Positions 1 to 9,854 of a DNA stretch of 64,000 nt are shown here, in pieces. Position 1 is the stretch's first letter. The number at the start of each line of letters is the position of its first letter. This DNA is from Pseudoalteromonas luteoviolacea (GTDB lineage: Bacteria > Pseudomonadota > Gammaproteobacteria > Enterobacterales > Alteromonadaceae). The notes beneath the pieces are model-generated. The model was not told where the DNA came from. It ran no database searches and saw only the letters and a program-made list of their open reading frames with translations. Location of the stretch: contig NZ_JAGJEH010000007.1 of assembly GCF_018100925.1 (NCBI RefSeq), positions 372,001 through 436,000 of the forward strand, written 5' to 3'. The position numbers and the translations under genes are program-made.

Positions 1-65
1 CCAGGCACCAGCTTTCCAATTCGTTGATCATAACTCAGTGCTTCATCACCGGTAAATGTCGGCAT
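1..65 (-). CDS. Partial N-terminus of a probable SAM-dependent methyltransferase
   Basis: Only the first 21 or so codons are in the window; the gene runs off the left edge. The readable start contains YDQRIGKLVPG, which resembles the N-terminal signature of small class I SAM-dependent methyltransferases (YDxRIxxLVPGYxxL). The SAM-binding motifs lie outside the window, so the call rests on this signature alone. The ATG follows a GGGGAAAGAG ribosome site and lies 11 bases after the sbcC stop codon on the same strand, so it is probably the third gene of a sbcD-sbcC operon. Confidence 0.4.
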   Translation of the reverse strand, partial: MPTFTGDEALSYDQRIGKLVP

Positions 66-76
66 CTCTTTCCCCT

Positions 77-3000
77 TTAACTTTCCTTAGTGCTGACGGT
101 TGAATATCCGCCCGATTGTTTTTTAATTCGAATTTGCGTAGCAACACGCTCCGTCATTTGTGCAACATGGGATATCACGCCAACTTTTCGCCCTTGAGAT
201 TGCAACGCATCTAATGCATCCAAAGCGACACTCAGAGTTTCCGGATCAAGTGTGCCAAACCCTTCATCGATAAACAAAGAGTTAATTTGCACTTGATTGG
301 AGGACAGCGAAGCCAGACCCAACGCTAAGGCCAAAGACACCAAAAATGATTCCCCCCCTGACAATGTGTTCACACTGCGTTGCTCATCAGCCATATCTCT
401 GTCAATAATCGCTATTTCAAGTGATTGTCCAATCACAGTGAGGCGATAGCGACGTGATAGGCTAGTTAAATGGTGATTTGCATAATGTAAGAGTATTTTC
501 AGGGTTTGGGTTTGCGCTAAGTTACGCATTGTCTTACCAGTCGCGTCACCGAGCAAGCGATTGAGTAAATGCCAGTGCTCATAATCAGTTTGCATTTGAT
601 TCAAGGTGCTTTGCTGCGCCTGTAATTTATCTATGTTGTCTTGGTGTGTTTGTAAAGCCACAGAAACAGTCACAATATGCGCTTGCAACTCAGTTTGCTG
701 ACCATTTAATTTCTCTACGGCAGCGGTCAAATCAACCTCTGTTAGACTCGGTTGTGCTTGCTCTGCATGCTCACTCAAGTTTTGTCTTACGTGATCTAAC
801 TGGGAACGAGTGCCATTTCGTTGCTGTTCTAATTGTTGTGATTGGGTTAGTAACGCTTGCCATTGTAATGACTGCCACCCAAGCAATTCATCAACCAATG
901 CAATATCCAATATTGGATATTGGTTTTGTGTCTCTTTGAGCCACTCATCAAAGCGGGCCTGATTTTTTTCAAGTTCGACTTGATACTCTTCGCACTGCTG
1001 CTGTAAATGCTTTATTCGCAGTGCCTGCTCATCATGTCGCTTGTTCATAGCACTTAGCATGTCTTTTTGTGCCTGAACTTGTTGTTGTGCCTGTGTCATA
1101 CCATCTTGCAGTTGCTGACGCCACTGATCCGAAGTCACTTCAAGGACCAATAATTGACTTCTACTACTTCGCGCCGCTTCAGCCTGTTGTTGGTGTTTAG
1201 TGATCTCGGTATTTAAGCCCTGCAACTGAGTTGTAACCTTGTCCAGCAACGTTTGCGTTGTGGTCAGTTGTGGCGCGCATTGCTCTATTGATTTAACAAT
1301 TTTCGCAGCCTTATCTTGCAGTTCAATAAACGCTGTGACTTGTTCAGACAAAACCTTGATTGCTTCAACAGGCCCCTCTTTGAACTGAGCCAACCAATCA
1401 GTATGGTCATATACCTGCGTAACACGTTTGGCTAGTTGCGAACTCAAATCAATCAGTTCGGCCTCTCGCTGCTTCAATGCCGAGTACGATTGCTCAAACG
1501 CCTGAAGTTGTTGTTGATGTTGCGTTAAGGTTTCGCGCTGCGTTTGCAATTGCTGTGAACTGCTTTGCAACACTTGCCATTTTTGTTGCTGGACTTTGCT
1601 TAGTTCGCTATATAAAGACAGGTTTTTGTCTATATCCTGCAATTGCTCTGCATGGCTATTAAAATCTCTAAGCGACTCGGGAAGTTCGCTTAACAAAGTT
1701 TGATTAATCTGCTGCTTTTTGACCAATTGTGCCTTTTGTTGCAGCGCAGCTTGAAGCTGACCATTAACTTGTTCTAGCTGAGAAACAACATCATGGTAAC
1801 GTGCCTGTGTTTGCTGCCTAGCTTGCTCTGCAGCTTGAAACTGTCCTTCAAAGTCACGGATCAATTGTTGCCAGTGACTATCAATATGATCTACCCGGTA
1901 GGGATGCTCTGTGGCACCACAGACCATACACTCTTTTCCGTGCTCAAGCTGACTGCGCAGCGCACTGATATTATCACTGGCACGTAACTTAACCTGATGT
2001 AAGTTTTCTTGAGTTAACATCAGCTGTTGCCGTGTTAGTTCATCTTGGTGCTCAGCATCTTTGCGCTGCGTATCCGCACTGTGTTGTTGATGACGCAATC
2101 CATCAATTTGAGCCTGTAATTGCAGCGAATCATTATTGAGCTCTGTCTGCTGTGCAAATGCTTGCTGAGCCTTAATCAGTTGAGATTTGTGGAATTGTAA
2201 CTTTTCATAATCCAACTCATTCAGACGGTGTTGCAACTGATTGACTTCGGCCTGCATTCCCTCAACTTGATTTTCTAACTCAGCACATTGAGGTTGAGAT
2301 TGCATAACCGCTTGGTTTGCATCTTGGCACTTAGCTTCAAGTGTGCACTTCTCATTCGCTATCGCTTTTAAGTCATCATGAGCACGAAGCGTTTGCTGCA
2401 ATACTTCGCGAGTTTCAGGCCAAGATGAAGCCAATGTGCCCATTTTTGGAGACTGAGAAATCAAACTCTCTACTAAGGCTTGCTCATGCTCAAGTGCGGT
2501 CAATTGTGTTCGCAGCCCGTTTAATTCATTTACATATTGATGTTCTAGCGTAGCTTGCTGAGTAACTTGCGTGCGAAACTGTGCCGCGAGTTTAATATGT
2601 TCATTATAGGTTTGATCATATTCAGCCACCTTAGCGATATCTGGCTGGTGCTTCTGCCACAGCGCTTGTGCCTGCGAAAGCTTCTCTGTACACGCGTCAA
2701 GTAGGTCATTCTGCGCATTAATTTCACTTTGAATATCAACTGCTGTCAAAGAGACGATGTCGTCCTGCATACGTTGTATGCTCGTTGTCAACTGCACAGC
2801 TTGTGCCCGGTTATCTGAAACCTGCTGAGATAACTCCGCCAAATGCGCCCGCTTGAACGATTCACTGTGCTCAGAAATCACAGCCTCTTGTTCAAGCAGT
2901 GTTTTATTGAGTGCATCTAATTGCTGCTCTAGTTTTGCCTTGGTTACATACCAAGCTAGTTGCTGTTCAAGGCTTTTTGTCTCTTGGTGTAACTGACCTT

Positions 3001-3730
3001 GCTTTTCTTTGAACTCACTTAACTGAAGCTGCTTTTGTTGAAGCTCATCATCACTGAGTAATTCAATATCACCTAACTTTTGTTTAAACAAAGATAGTGC
3101 TTCAGACTTTTGTTTGTGAAACTCAAAAATCGTTTTCCCCACGCGACTAAACTGCTCAGTCGCGGTGAGACACTCTAATAACTGTGCTCGCTCATCGGCA
3201 TTGGCCTTTAAAAATGCAGCAAAATCATGCTGCGCCAACAACACCGCGCGCGTAAACTGCTCAAAGCTCAAGCCGATTAATTGCAGCAACTTTTGCTTGG
3301 CCACAGATTTTTGTGCAAGTACTTGTTCGCCCGTTGCATCTAATAAAAGCAATTCTGCTTCTTTTATACGGCCATCGACTTTATTGCGTGCCCGAGCAAC
3401 TTGCCAACGAGCTGTATATTGCTCTGCATCTTGACCGATAAAACCCACTTGAGCAAACCCCGACACAGTTCCTCGGCGTAATAAGTGTCTTGGATCGCTG
3501 AGTTTTATTTCGTCCCCATTAAATGACACTTTATTTTTGGAGTCAGACTTTAAGCGCGCTGTTTTACCGTAAAATGCCAAGCAAATGGCATCCAATAAGG
3601 TGCTTTTCCCTGCTCCGGTCTCTCCGGTAATGGCAAATAGCCCTGTGTCTTTAAGGGGTGGCGCTGTAAAGTCAATAGAAGCTTCAGGCAGTGAAGCAAG
3701 GTTTTTTACCTGTATTGTCAGTATTTTCAT
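77..3730 (-). CDS. sbcC: SbcC, ATPase subunit of the SbcCD nuclease
   Basis: The 1217-residue SMC/Rad50-type ATPase works with SbcD as an ATP-dependent nuclease that cleaves DNA hairpins and trims blocked double-strand ends. The Walker A motif GETGAGKST lies near residue 40. Long Gln-rich coiled coils flank a zinc-hook CxxC at residues 601-604 (CMVC). Near the C-terminus come the ABC signature LSGGESFLVSLALALG and a Walker B SLFIDEGFGTLD. Length and order match full-length SbcC. The start codon overlaps the sbcD stop by 4 bases (ATGA), indicating translational coupling. No defect is visible. Confidence 0.97.
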   Translation of the reverse strand: MKILTIQVKNLASLPEASIDFTAPPLKDTGLFAITGETGAGKSTLLDAICLAFYGKTARLKSDSKNKVSFNGDEIKLSDPRHLLRRGTVSGFAQVGFIGQDAEQYTARWQVARARNKVDGRIKEAELLLLDATGEQVLAQKSVAKQKLLQLIGLSFEQFTRAVLLAQHDFAAFLKANADERAQLLECLTATEQFSRVGKTIFEFHKQKSEALSLFKQKLGDIELLSDDELQQKQLQLSEFKEKQGQLHQETKSLEQQLAWYVTKAKLEQQLDALNKTLLEQEAVISEHSESFKRAHLAELSQQVSDNRAQAVQLTTSIQRMQDDIVSLTAVDIQSEINAQNDLLDACTEKLSQAQALWQKHQPDIAKVAEYDQTYNEHIKLAAQFRTQVTQQATLEHQYVNELNGLRTQLTALEHEQALVESLISQSPKMGTLASSWPETREVLQQTLRAHDDLKAIANEKCTLEAKCQDANQAVMQSQPQCAELENQVEGMQAEVNQLQHRLNELDYEKLQFHKSQLIKAQQAFAQQTELNNDSLQLQAQIDGLRHQQHSADTQRKDAEHQDELTRQQLMLTQENLHQVKLRASDNISALRSQLEHGKECMVCGATEHPYRVDHIDSHWQQLIRDFEGQFQAAEQARQQTQARYHDVVSQLEQVNGQLQAALQQKAQLVKKQQINQTLLSELPESLRDFNSHAEQLQDIDKNLSLYSELSKVQQQKWQVLQSSSQQLQTQRETLTQHQQQLQAFEQSYSALKQREAELIDLSSQLAKRVTQVYDHTDWLAQFKEGPVEAIKVLSEQVTAFIELQDKAAKIVKSIEQCAPQLTTTQTLLDKVTTQLQGLNTEITKHQQQAEAARSSRSQLLVLEVTSDQWRQQLQDGMTQAQQQVQAQKDMLSAMNKRHDEQALRIKHLQQQCEEYQVELEKNQARFDEWLKETQNQYPILDIALVDELLGWQSLQWQALLTQSQQLEQQRNGTRSQLDHVRQNLSEHAEQAQPSLTEVDLTAAVEKLNGQQTELQAHIVTVSVALQTHQDNIDKLQAQQSTLNQMQTDYEHWHLLNRLLGDATGKTMRNLAQTQTLKILLHYANHHLTSLSRRYRLTVIGQSLEIAIIDRDMADEQRSVNTLSGGESFLVSLALALGLASLSSNQVQINSLFIDEGFGTLDPETLSVALDALDALQSQGRKVGVISHVAQMTERVATQIRIKKQSGGYSTVSTKES

Positions 3731-4947
3731 GATCCCTCTTGCTCATTGATTGCCACTAACACCGTTTCTAGACATTTTTTTAACTCAACTGGGAGCGATG
3801 ATTTCCCATCGATCTGCTCTTTATAAGCCAGCTCTAATAAGGTCAAAGGCGCAAGTTCATTCACCTTACTTAAATCTTCAAACAGTAAATCCGCTTCACC
3901 TTCCACTGCATTTGAAACACGTTCAATACCACAAAAGTGTACTCGTTTATCAGCAAGAGCCTGCTCAATCTTGAAACGGAACTGGCTGTCCGTTTCATTC
4001 GCATTTAAACGCAGTCGCAAATACGGTTTTGGTATTTCACCGTCTTGCGGTAACTCCAAGTTCTGGAGTGCATCGCACAATTCATCTAGCGTTGCCCCTC
4101 CTTTTTCAGGTAATAAGATCACTTCTTTGTGCCTTGGCACAAACCGAGAAGTAATACTGCTGATTTGTTTGCCGCTAAACTCAATCAATACGACTTGATG
4201 TTTATAGTTTCGCTCGGCAAAGGACATCGGGAATGGGGTACCGCTGTAGCGAATTGTCTCATCATTTGCGACTTTTTGAGCTTTGTGCAAGTGCCCCAAT
4301 GCAACATAATCAGGTGTGTCGCCAAATACATCCGCATGAATTGAATCAAATCCACCTATGGTAATGTTGCGCTCAGAATCAGAGGAAATATCGCCGCCTT
4401 TGGCATGTAGGTGTCCCATTGCTATCACAGGTAGTGTTACATCTTTAAGCTGTTTGTAGGCAGAATCATAGGCGTGTTTTACAGCACGTGCATACCCATT
4501 GTCTTCACTGTCAGCCTGTGCCATGTCAGCACTGCGTAGAAATGGCATAGCAACTATATTGACTAGGCCATGGCGTGTTTCAATTAACTTCACAACATTC
4601 TGTGGTTGATTTTTGTCAAATCGACCAACCACATAGGTGTCAAATTGCTGTAACAAAGGTTTGGCAGTCTCAATACGGTTAGCGGAGTCGTGATTGCCGG
4701 CAATGATCACAATATGCAGATGAGGTAAGCTCAACTTGGCCTGTTTGATAAACGCATACAACTGCTGCTCGGCAGATGCTGGGGGAGTTGCTGTATGATA
4801 AATATCACCACTGACTATCAATAGATCAGCGTCGACTTGCACTAGCTCTTGAACAAGCCAGTCTAAAAAAGCCTGATGTTCTTCATATCTATTATGTTCG
4901 AAAAATTGTTGGCCGAGGTGCCAGTCTGATGTGTGTACAACCTTCAT
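3727..4947 (-). CDS. sbcD: SbcD, nuclease subunit of SbcCD
   Basis: This 406-residue metallophosphoesterase is the Mre11-like nuclease of the SbcCD complex. The metal-binding motifs run in the family order: SDWHLGQ at the N-terminus, SGDIYHT, AGNHDS, and MGHLHAKG followed by ALGHLHKAQ. The C-terminal part is the capping domain that contacts DNA and SbcC. The ATG is preceded by AAAGGAACGCTGT, a good ribosome site. It is the first gene of the operon and overlaps sbcC by 4 bases. Confidence 0.97.
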   Translation of the reverse strand: MKVVHTSDWHLGQQFFEHNRYEEHQAFLDWLVQELVQVDADLLIVSGDIYHTATPPASAEQQLYAFIKQAKLSLPHLHIVIIAGNHDSANRIETAKPLLQQFDTYVVGRFDKNQPQNVVKLIETRHGLVNIVAMPFLRSADMAQADSEDNGYARAVKHAYDSAYKQLKDVTLPVIAMGHLHAKGGDISSDSERNITIGGFDSIHADVFGDTPDYVALGHLHKAQKVANDETIRYSGTPFPMSFAERNYKHQVVLIEFSGKQISSITSRFVPRHKEVILLPEKGGATLDELCDALQNLELPQDGEIPKPYLRLRLNANETDSQFRFKIEQALADKRVHFCGIERVSNAVEGEADLLFEDLSKVNELAPLTLLELAYKEQIDGKSSLPVELKKCLETVLVAINEQEGS

Positions 4948-5002
4948 ACAGCGTTCCTTTCCTATTTAGGAACGCTAATATAACATTGCTTGGGGCTAAT
5001 TA

Positions 5003-5239
5003 TTAATAGCTCAATCGCCACCAAGCAAAAATTAATAGTGGCAACGCCAATAATAGTAACATTGGTGCTCTGTAAAGCTTACTTTGTTTTGCTTCCAATC
5101 GTTTTATGGCTGCTCGCTCGTTGCACGCAGCCACCTTGTCTACATAACAATAGCCGTTTTCAATATACGCTTTACAATTTTGTTCGTCAGCAGGTATCGC
5201 TACTAACTTCTCTTGTTTTTTTAGTATGTAAAAGTCCAT
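5003..5239 (-). CDS. Small tail-anchored membrane protein of unknown function
   Basis: A 78-residue protein with a soluble charged N-terminus containing three cysteines and one C-terminal hydrophobic segment (APMLLLLALPLLIFAWW). The ATG at 5239 is preferred over upstream in-frame GTGs because GGTGAG lies 4 bases before it. The gene lies upstream of sbcD on the same strand, with about 55 bases between them. I do not recognise a family. Confidence 0.5.
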   Translation of the reverse strand: MDFYILKKQEKLVAIPADEQNCKAYIENGYCYVDKVAACNERAAIKRLEAKQSKLYRAPMLLLLALPLLIFAWWRLSY

Positions 5240-5403
5240 ACCGCTCACCACATTTTTTCTATAAACGGGTATTAATCAATGAGCAAAACTAACGCCAGTT
5301 TTACCCAAAATAAGGAAGAGCGCGATTTTAATGATAAATAATGCCAAATATCAACAGTAAATCTGGGGTTTTTAAATTTTTTTTCAAAATAGAGACAATA
5401 AAT

Positions 5404-5701
5404 ATGAAAAATGAGCACTTGGCATACAATAAAAATTGTCATTTTCTCATCACTCTCGACTACTCATCTAGCCTAATAGAAAGAGCTGAACAATTTCTGA
5501 ACCTAAAGCTCACTCATACAATTTATTACATTTGATCCTAAATATGATGAAGATTATGTGGTTAACCCAACACAAAGCAAAAACGTGATATTATCTCAAC
5601 AAACCAAAGAGGTCAAAAAGTCGACAAACCACTTGCTAGAATCGACAAAAAATCACAATAATCCTCTTCAACAATTGCAAAATAAAGTAGACTATACGTA
5701 A
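5404..5701 (+). pseudogene. Possible small gene broken by a frameshift
   Basis: A reading frame from ATG 5404 (MKNEHLAYNKNCHFLITLDY...) stops at 5535. An open frame one base over continues from about 5507 to a TAA at 5699-5701 with protein-like composition (FDPKYDEDYVVNPTQ...QLQNKVDY) but no start codon of its own. Joined by a +1 shift near 5530 they would give a protein of about 99 residues. This could be a decayed gene, a sequencing error, or chance; no strong ribosome site precedes the ATG. The rest of the 5252-5742 gap holds nothing else I can support. Confidence 0.25.
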
Positions 5702-5742
5702 GTGAGTAAACACTATCACTTTAAAGTTAAGGAGTGAGATTT

Positions 5743-6261
5743 ATGAGAACTTGGCTTTTTGCCGGGCTCAGCTTGATTTGGGCTCTGCCAAGTCAAGCAC
5801 ACAAGTTAAAAGTTTCCCTAGCAACGGCAAAAGTATTGCCTGACAGTGGGTACATAAAAATTGAGTATCGATTTCATTTACATGATTTAGAGCATGCTGT
5901 TGTTCATTTGTTTAATGACACAAGGAGCATCCATCAGGACAAAAAAATACAACAGCAATTCATTGACTATGTGTACACTCAAACGTCGCTTAGGCGACTA
6001 AGCGGACAAGCACTGGCCTTGTCCAAGCCCACATACGAAATAGATAACAAATACTTATGGGTGTATCAAGATGCACAATACACTAAAAGTATTCCATTGA
6101 AAGGCTTACAAATGCGCCACGGCGTATTAAGAGACATTTGGCCTCAGCAAATTAACCTAGTTAACTTTAGAGGTATGGGGGCCGTAAAGACGATGTACTT
6201 TGATAAAAACGATAATTGGTTAACCGTGCAATTTGAAGGTAAAAAAGATAACAAGAAGTAA
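5743..6261 (+). CDS. Exported DUF6702-like protein
   Basis: A 172-residue protein with a clear signal peptide (LFAGLSLIWALPSQAHKLK, cleavage likely after AQA/SQA). The mature part starts with a beta-rich segment, KVSLATAKVLPDSGYIKIEYRFHLHDLEHAV, that resembles the DUF6702 family of small periplasmic proteins. The ATG at 5743 is chosen because AAGGAG lies about 9 bases upstream; an in-frame GTG at 5734 would overlap that site. Function is unknown. Confidence 0.6.
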   Translation: MRTWLFAGLSLIWALPSQAHKLKVSLATAKVLPDSGYIKIEYRFHLHDLEHAVVHLFNDTRSIHQDKKIQQQFIDYVYTQTSLRRLSGQALALSKPTYEIDNKYLWVYQDAQYTKSIPLKGLQMRHGVLRDIWPQQINLVNFRGMGAVKTMYFDKNDNWLTVQFEGKKDNKK

Positions 6262-6537
6262 AACTGATTCAACGCTATAAATTATGCTGCGTACTCAGAT
6301 GCCTAAGAACACATCAACTTAAATTTCAGTGCCAATCAATACAAAGCGTTTTTTCGCTTAATATTAGAACGTTCTTAATCAATCACGATTTATCAATAAT
6401 ATGCCTCAATTCAAGGTATTCAGCAGGGGCCGCCCACTCGTCAAAAGGGATAGTGATGTGGCTGTTTGGCTCGAACAATTGTTCATACACAAAATACCAC
6501 ATCAAACATTTACCTTATGCGCTCAATTGCAGCTCAC

Positions 6538-7977
6538 TCACTGACATACTTGCTCATCACGCGCAGCAAATTGAGAATCGCAGCGCAAGAACGCTTCGCC
6601 TTGTTGGTCAAAAAATCGTCCATACCAACCAGAGTAGCGGTCCAGTTCAAGCTCTAAAAAACCAAATTTGGCCTGCTCATTTCCGTTGGCTTCAAGCCCA
6701 TCAATGACAGCTTCAAAGCTTGTATAAGGCAATTCCTCACTCAGGCTCACACCACTATTTCCAACCACAATTTGCGGTGGTCGCCTATATTGTTTGTCAA
6801 AACTCAAAGATTGATAGATATGCATATGACCAGATAAAGCGAGCGTAACCTGCTCTGGTAAACGCCCCAAAGGCGTATCTGCTAACGCTCGCTGCAACAT
6901 AATATTCAACGTATTGTCAGTTGCGACATTGTTGACGCCCCAAAGCGGCCTATGCGTCACTGTCCAAATAGGTTTATTGGGATATTTGCTGGCAAATTTT
7001 TGCAGTGATTCATATTGGCTTTGATACTGAGCTGTAAGCGCATTTGAAAACCTGTCGTCACAAGCGTTGGCCGAGTCTTGAACCCAAATATTGTGCTTAT
7101 CAAGCTTGAGCATATAGGGATCTATCATGGTTATCGCAGAAACCGCTGAACTTAAAGGTTGAGCAAAGTCCCCCTGTGCGGGGCAAGCGCTTTGTACAAT
7201 ACCTTCTTTTAATTCTGAACCTGGACCGAAAAAGTAAAACCAGCCTAGACCCGCGCGACTGCAAAGCTCATGGTTTCCTCTAGCGAACACCCATGGCGCT
7301 TTGGTCAAAATAGCCTCAGCAGCACTAAAAAAGTCTGCACGCCAAGCGCGCCAAGTATCCGGTTTCGGACTCCCCTGTGCATTTTGGCTATAGTAGGTTT
7401 CTTCTAAACCGCAGGTTTTCCCGCCATATCCACCATCGCCAGCATCGTAGGCATAGACACCTTTACTGATACTGCCACTGGTACCTCGATAATTGTAATC
7501 CCCCATATGCAAAATAAGATCAACGTCACGTTTTGCACCTTCTGTTATCAAGGTTTTAAACGGCTCTGCGGGTCCATTTCCATTGCACACATGTGCTTTA
7601 CACCCTGAATCTCCATACACTTGAATATACTTGGGGTTCAAAGTTATTGCGTCAAACTTTAGCTCTGTGCCACCCACCATATATGCAATGCCTGCCTTCG
7701 CGGTTGCTTCACATACAGTGACAGGAAAGTTATCACCTGGATGCAAACCTCGAATGCGCATTTGACTTCGCTCACCACTTTCACTTTCCAATACTGGACA
7801 AACCTGATGCTTGGTGTGAATACCCGGTATGATGGCCCGAATATAAATCAAGGTGTCGCCTTGACTACTCGGCGCAAGCATTGAGTACGCCGTGATCACT
7901 TCCGCTTTTTTAAGGGGCTTTGGGCTACTACAGCTGGCCAGTATCAACAGCCCACATAATATACTTACGACTCGCAT
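6538..7977 (-). CDS. Lipoprotein metallophosphoesterase
   Basis: A 479-residue protein with a lipoprotein signal (LCGLLILASCSS; lipobox ASC), so it is expected on the periplasmic side. Calcineurin-type metal motifs follow: VYGDSGC, LHMGDYNYRG, FARGNHELC, TVTHRPLWG and ALSGHMHIYQS. This is the fold of purple acid phosphatases and phosphodiesterases. Several extra cysteines suggest disulfides. The ATG at 7977 follows AGAAGGAAAACGAAC; an upstream in-frame GTG has no such site. Substrate cannot be told from sequence. Confidence 0.8.
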   Translation of the reverse strand: MRVVSILCGLLILASCSSPKPLKKAEVITAYSMLAPSSQGDTLIYIRAIIPGIHTKHQVCPVLESESGERSQMRIRGLHPGDNFPVTVCEATAKAGIAYMVGGTELKFDAITLNPKYIQVYGDSGCKAHVCNGNGPAEPFKTLITEGAKRDVDLILHMGDYNYRGTSGSISKGVYAYDAGDGGYGGKTCGLEETYYSQNAQGSPKPDTWRAWRADFFSAAEAILTKAPWVFARGNHELCSRAGLGWFYFFGPGSELKEGIVQSACPAQGDFAQPLSSAVSAITMIDPYMLKLDKHNIWVQDSANACDDRFSNALTAQYQSQYESLQKFASKYPNKPIWTVTHRPLWGVNNVATDNTLNIMLQRALADTPLGRLPEQVTLALSGHMHIYQSLSFDKQYRRPPQIVVGNSGVSLSEELPYTSFEAVIDGLEANGNEQAKFGFLELELDRYSGWYGRFFDQQGEAFLRCDSQFAARDEQVCQ

Positions 7978-8075
7978 GTTCGTTTTCCTTCTAATTTGCG
8001 TCACTAATTCCTTGTTTAGTGTAGTAAAAGTTCTGTAAATGGGTATTACAGATGTTTACCTACACAGGCTATGTG

Positions 8076-9677
8076 CTACTTTGCTGCTGCAATATCTCGC
8101 CACTTAATACCAAACTTTGCCAAGTACTTTTGCAATCGACTGGAATCATTCGCCGTGGATTTTTGAGTCCTGCTCACATCAAATAACACGCGCCCTGCAG
8201 CTGCCATACTCGGGCTTTGCAAACAAACGGTGACTACATATTCTAACTGCTGACGGTCAAACGCATCTAAACTGGCAATTTGCCCATCGCTCAAAATATG
8301 AATTAAGCAAGATCCGTGCAGAGTAGCGTTGGTCGATTGCCAATCTCTTTGTAATCGACTTATTTCATCGTCTACATCATCTTTACTGATCCTTGAACCG
8401 TCAGCGAGTGTGGCAAGACGGATCATCGATGATCCTAGATCTCTAAAATTGCCTTGCCATGTTGCACGTTCACTGTGGGCAAAGTTTAAATACGCCATAC
8501 GTGCTTCTTTGTTAAATCTGACTCGACGCCCTTGCTCTTGGCTATATTTGTCCAGCTCAAAGTCAATATTGGCATCAATATCTTCACGACGGTCTTTCAA
8601 TGCTGGTAGCTGGTATGTCCATAAATTTATCCGTGCCAATAAATCTTCTCGAAACGTGCCGCGCTCTACATTTGCTTTTAAATCCCGGTTTGTGCCCGCT
8701 ATTAATTGAAATTGACTGCTCACTTCTCTATCGCTACCAACAGGGTGAAATTGCTTATTTTCTATTGCCCGTAATAGCATTGCTTGCTCTTCAAGCCCTA
8801 GCTCACCGACCTCGTCAAGAAAGAGTAGGCCATTGTCTGCTGCCATTAAAAAACCGTCTCGTGCTTGCTGTGCGCCAGTAAATGCGCCTTTGGTATGCCC
8901 AAATAAAGCAGCCATGGCATTCTCTCCCTTAAGCGTTGCACAATTCACCACGACCAAATCACCCCGCAAAGTATTGCGCTGCTTTTTTAGTTGGTAAATT
9001 CTTGCTGCCAGTTGGCTTTTCCCAGCACCTGTGGGGCCGGTTAATAAGATAGGCGCACTAGAGCGAATAGCCACTTTTTCAATTTGCGTAATGAGGCGAT
9101 TAAAAGCAGGGTTTTTTGTCTCTATTCCCCCTTTGAGAAAGCTTTCACCCTGCTGATGCTCAATATCAAAACGCTGAGCTAATTGATCATACTTAGACAA
9201 GTCCAAATCAATTGTATGAACCTGGCCAACTGATTTATTTTCATTATTAGGATCTGGGGACGTTTGTACTAATCGTCCGGGAAATTGACGGCTTTCAGTT
9301 AATAAATAGCTACAAATTTGCGCAACATGCGTACCGGTAGTAATGTGAAACAAATACTCTCGACTATCTAGGTCAAAGTCGATGGTCTGGCAAAAGTCAT
9401 AGAGCTTGGCATATACCTCCCCAAAATCCCAAGGATCTTCAAAGTTAGTTTCAACCAGTTGTACCGATGTTTCTGGTGATACGGTCTCAATATCAACAGC
9501 AATATTGTTGGCAAGTCGAAAACTCCGTTCACCATGTAATAGGTACAGCTTATTGATAATGAGGTCTTCTTGACTGACTAACGAAATATTAGGCCGCCAG
9601 CGTTGCCACCTATCCACTCGCTTACCGACGAAATCTAACTGGGTCCCAAGCAGACTTACCGCTACTACTCCCTTCAA
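8076..9677 (-). CDS. rtcR: RtcR, sigma-54 activator of the RNA-repair operon
   Basis: The 533-residue protein has an N-terminal CARF/Rossmann sensor domain (about 1-180, starting VVAVSLLGTQLDFVGK), then an AAA+ domain with Walker A GPTGAGKS at 214-221 and the sigma-54 contact loop GAFTGA at 264-269, then a C-terminal DNA-binding part. RtcR is known to activate rtcBA with sigma-54 after its sensor domain detects RNA-damage ligands. It is transcribed away from the slipin-rtcB-rtcA-rlaP operon. The start is TTG at 9677; no in-frame ATG or GTG lies nearby and the domain begins at once. Confidence 0.93.
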   Translation of the reverse strand: MKGVVAVSLLGTQLDFVGKRVDRWQRWRPNISLVSQEDLIINKLYLLHGERSFRLANNIAVDIETVSPETSVQLVETNFEDPWDFGEVYAKLYDFCQTIDFDLDSREYLFHITTGTHVAQICSYLLTESRQFPGRLVQTSPDPNNENKSVGQVHTIDLDLSKYDQLAQRFDIEHQQGESFLKGGIETKNPAFNRLITQIEKVAIRSSAPILLTGPTGAGKSQLAARIYQLKKQRNTLRGDLVVVNCATLKGENAMAALFGHTKGAFTGAQQARDGFLMAADNGLLFLDEVGELGLEEQAMLLRAIENKQFHPVGSDREVSSQFQLIAGTNRDLKANVERGTFREDLLARINLWTYQLPALKDRREDIDANIDFELDKYSQEQGRRVRFNKEARMAYLNFAHSERATWQGNFRDLGSSMIRLATLADGSRISKDDVDDEISRLQRDWQSTNATLHGSCLIHILSDGQIASLDAFDRQQLEYVVTVCLQSPSMAAAGRVLFDVSRTQKSTANDSSRLQKYLAKFGIKWRDIAAAK

Positions 9678-9828
9678 ATCACATATCCAAATAGATAAAT
9701 TAATACCTAAATAGAAACATTAAAACAAAATAAGCACAAGCCTTATTCCAGTTAAAAACTTAATTAAAACAAATTTAAACATTAAAAATCATAAACTTAA
9801 AAAAATACCACCGTATTTTTCATATGCT

Positions 9829-9844
9829 TGGCACACCATTTGAT
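9829..9844 (+). promoter_or_regulatory. Sigma-54 promoter of the RNA-repair operon
   Basis: TGGCAC-ACCAT-TTGAT matches the -24/-12 sigma-54 consensus TGGCAC-N5-TTGCW with one change (GA for GC at -12). The GG-GA spacing is right. It would start transcription near 9855, giving a leader of about 400 bases before the slipin start. The AT-rich 150 bases between it and rtcR would hold the RtcR upstream sites and any IHF site; I cannot place these exactly. Confidence 0.8.
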
Positions 9845-9854
9845 ATATCTAGTC

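Noticed and set aside
646..3434. Several plus-strand reading frames opposite sbcC
   Set aside because: Shadows of the strongly supported sbcC frame; no ribosome sites and low-complexity products.
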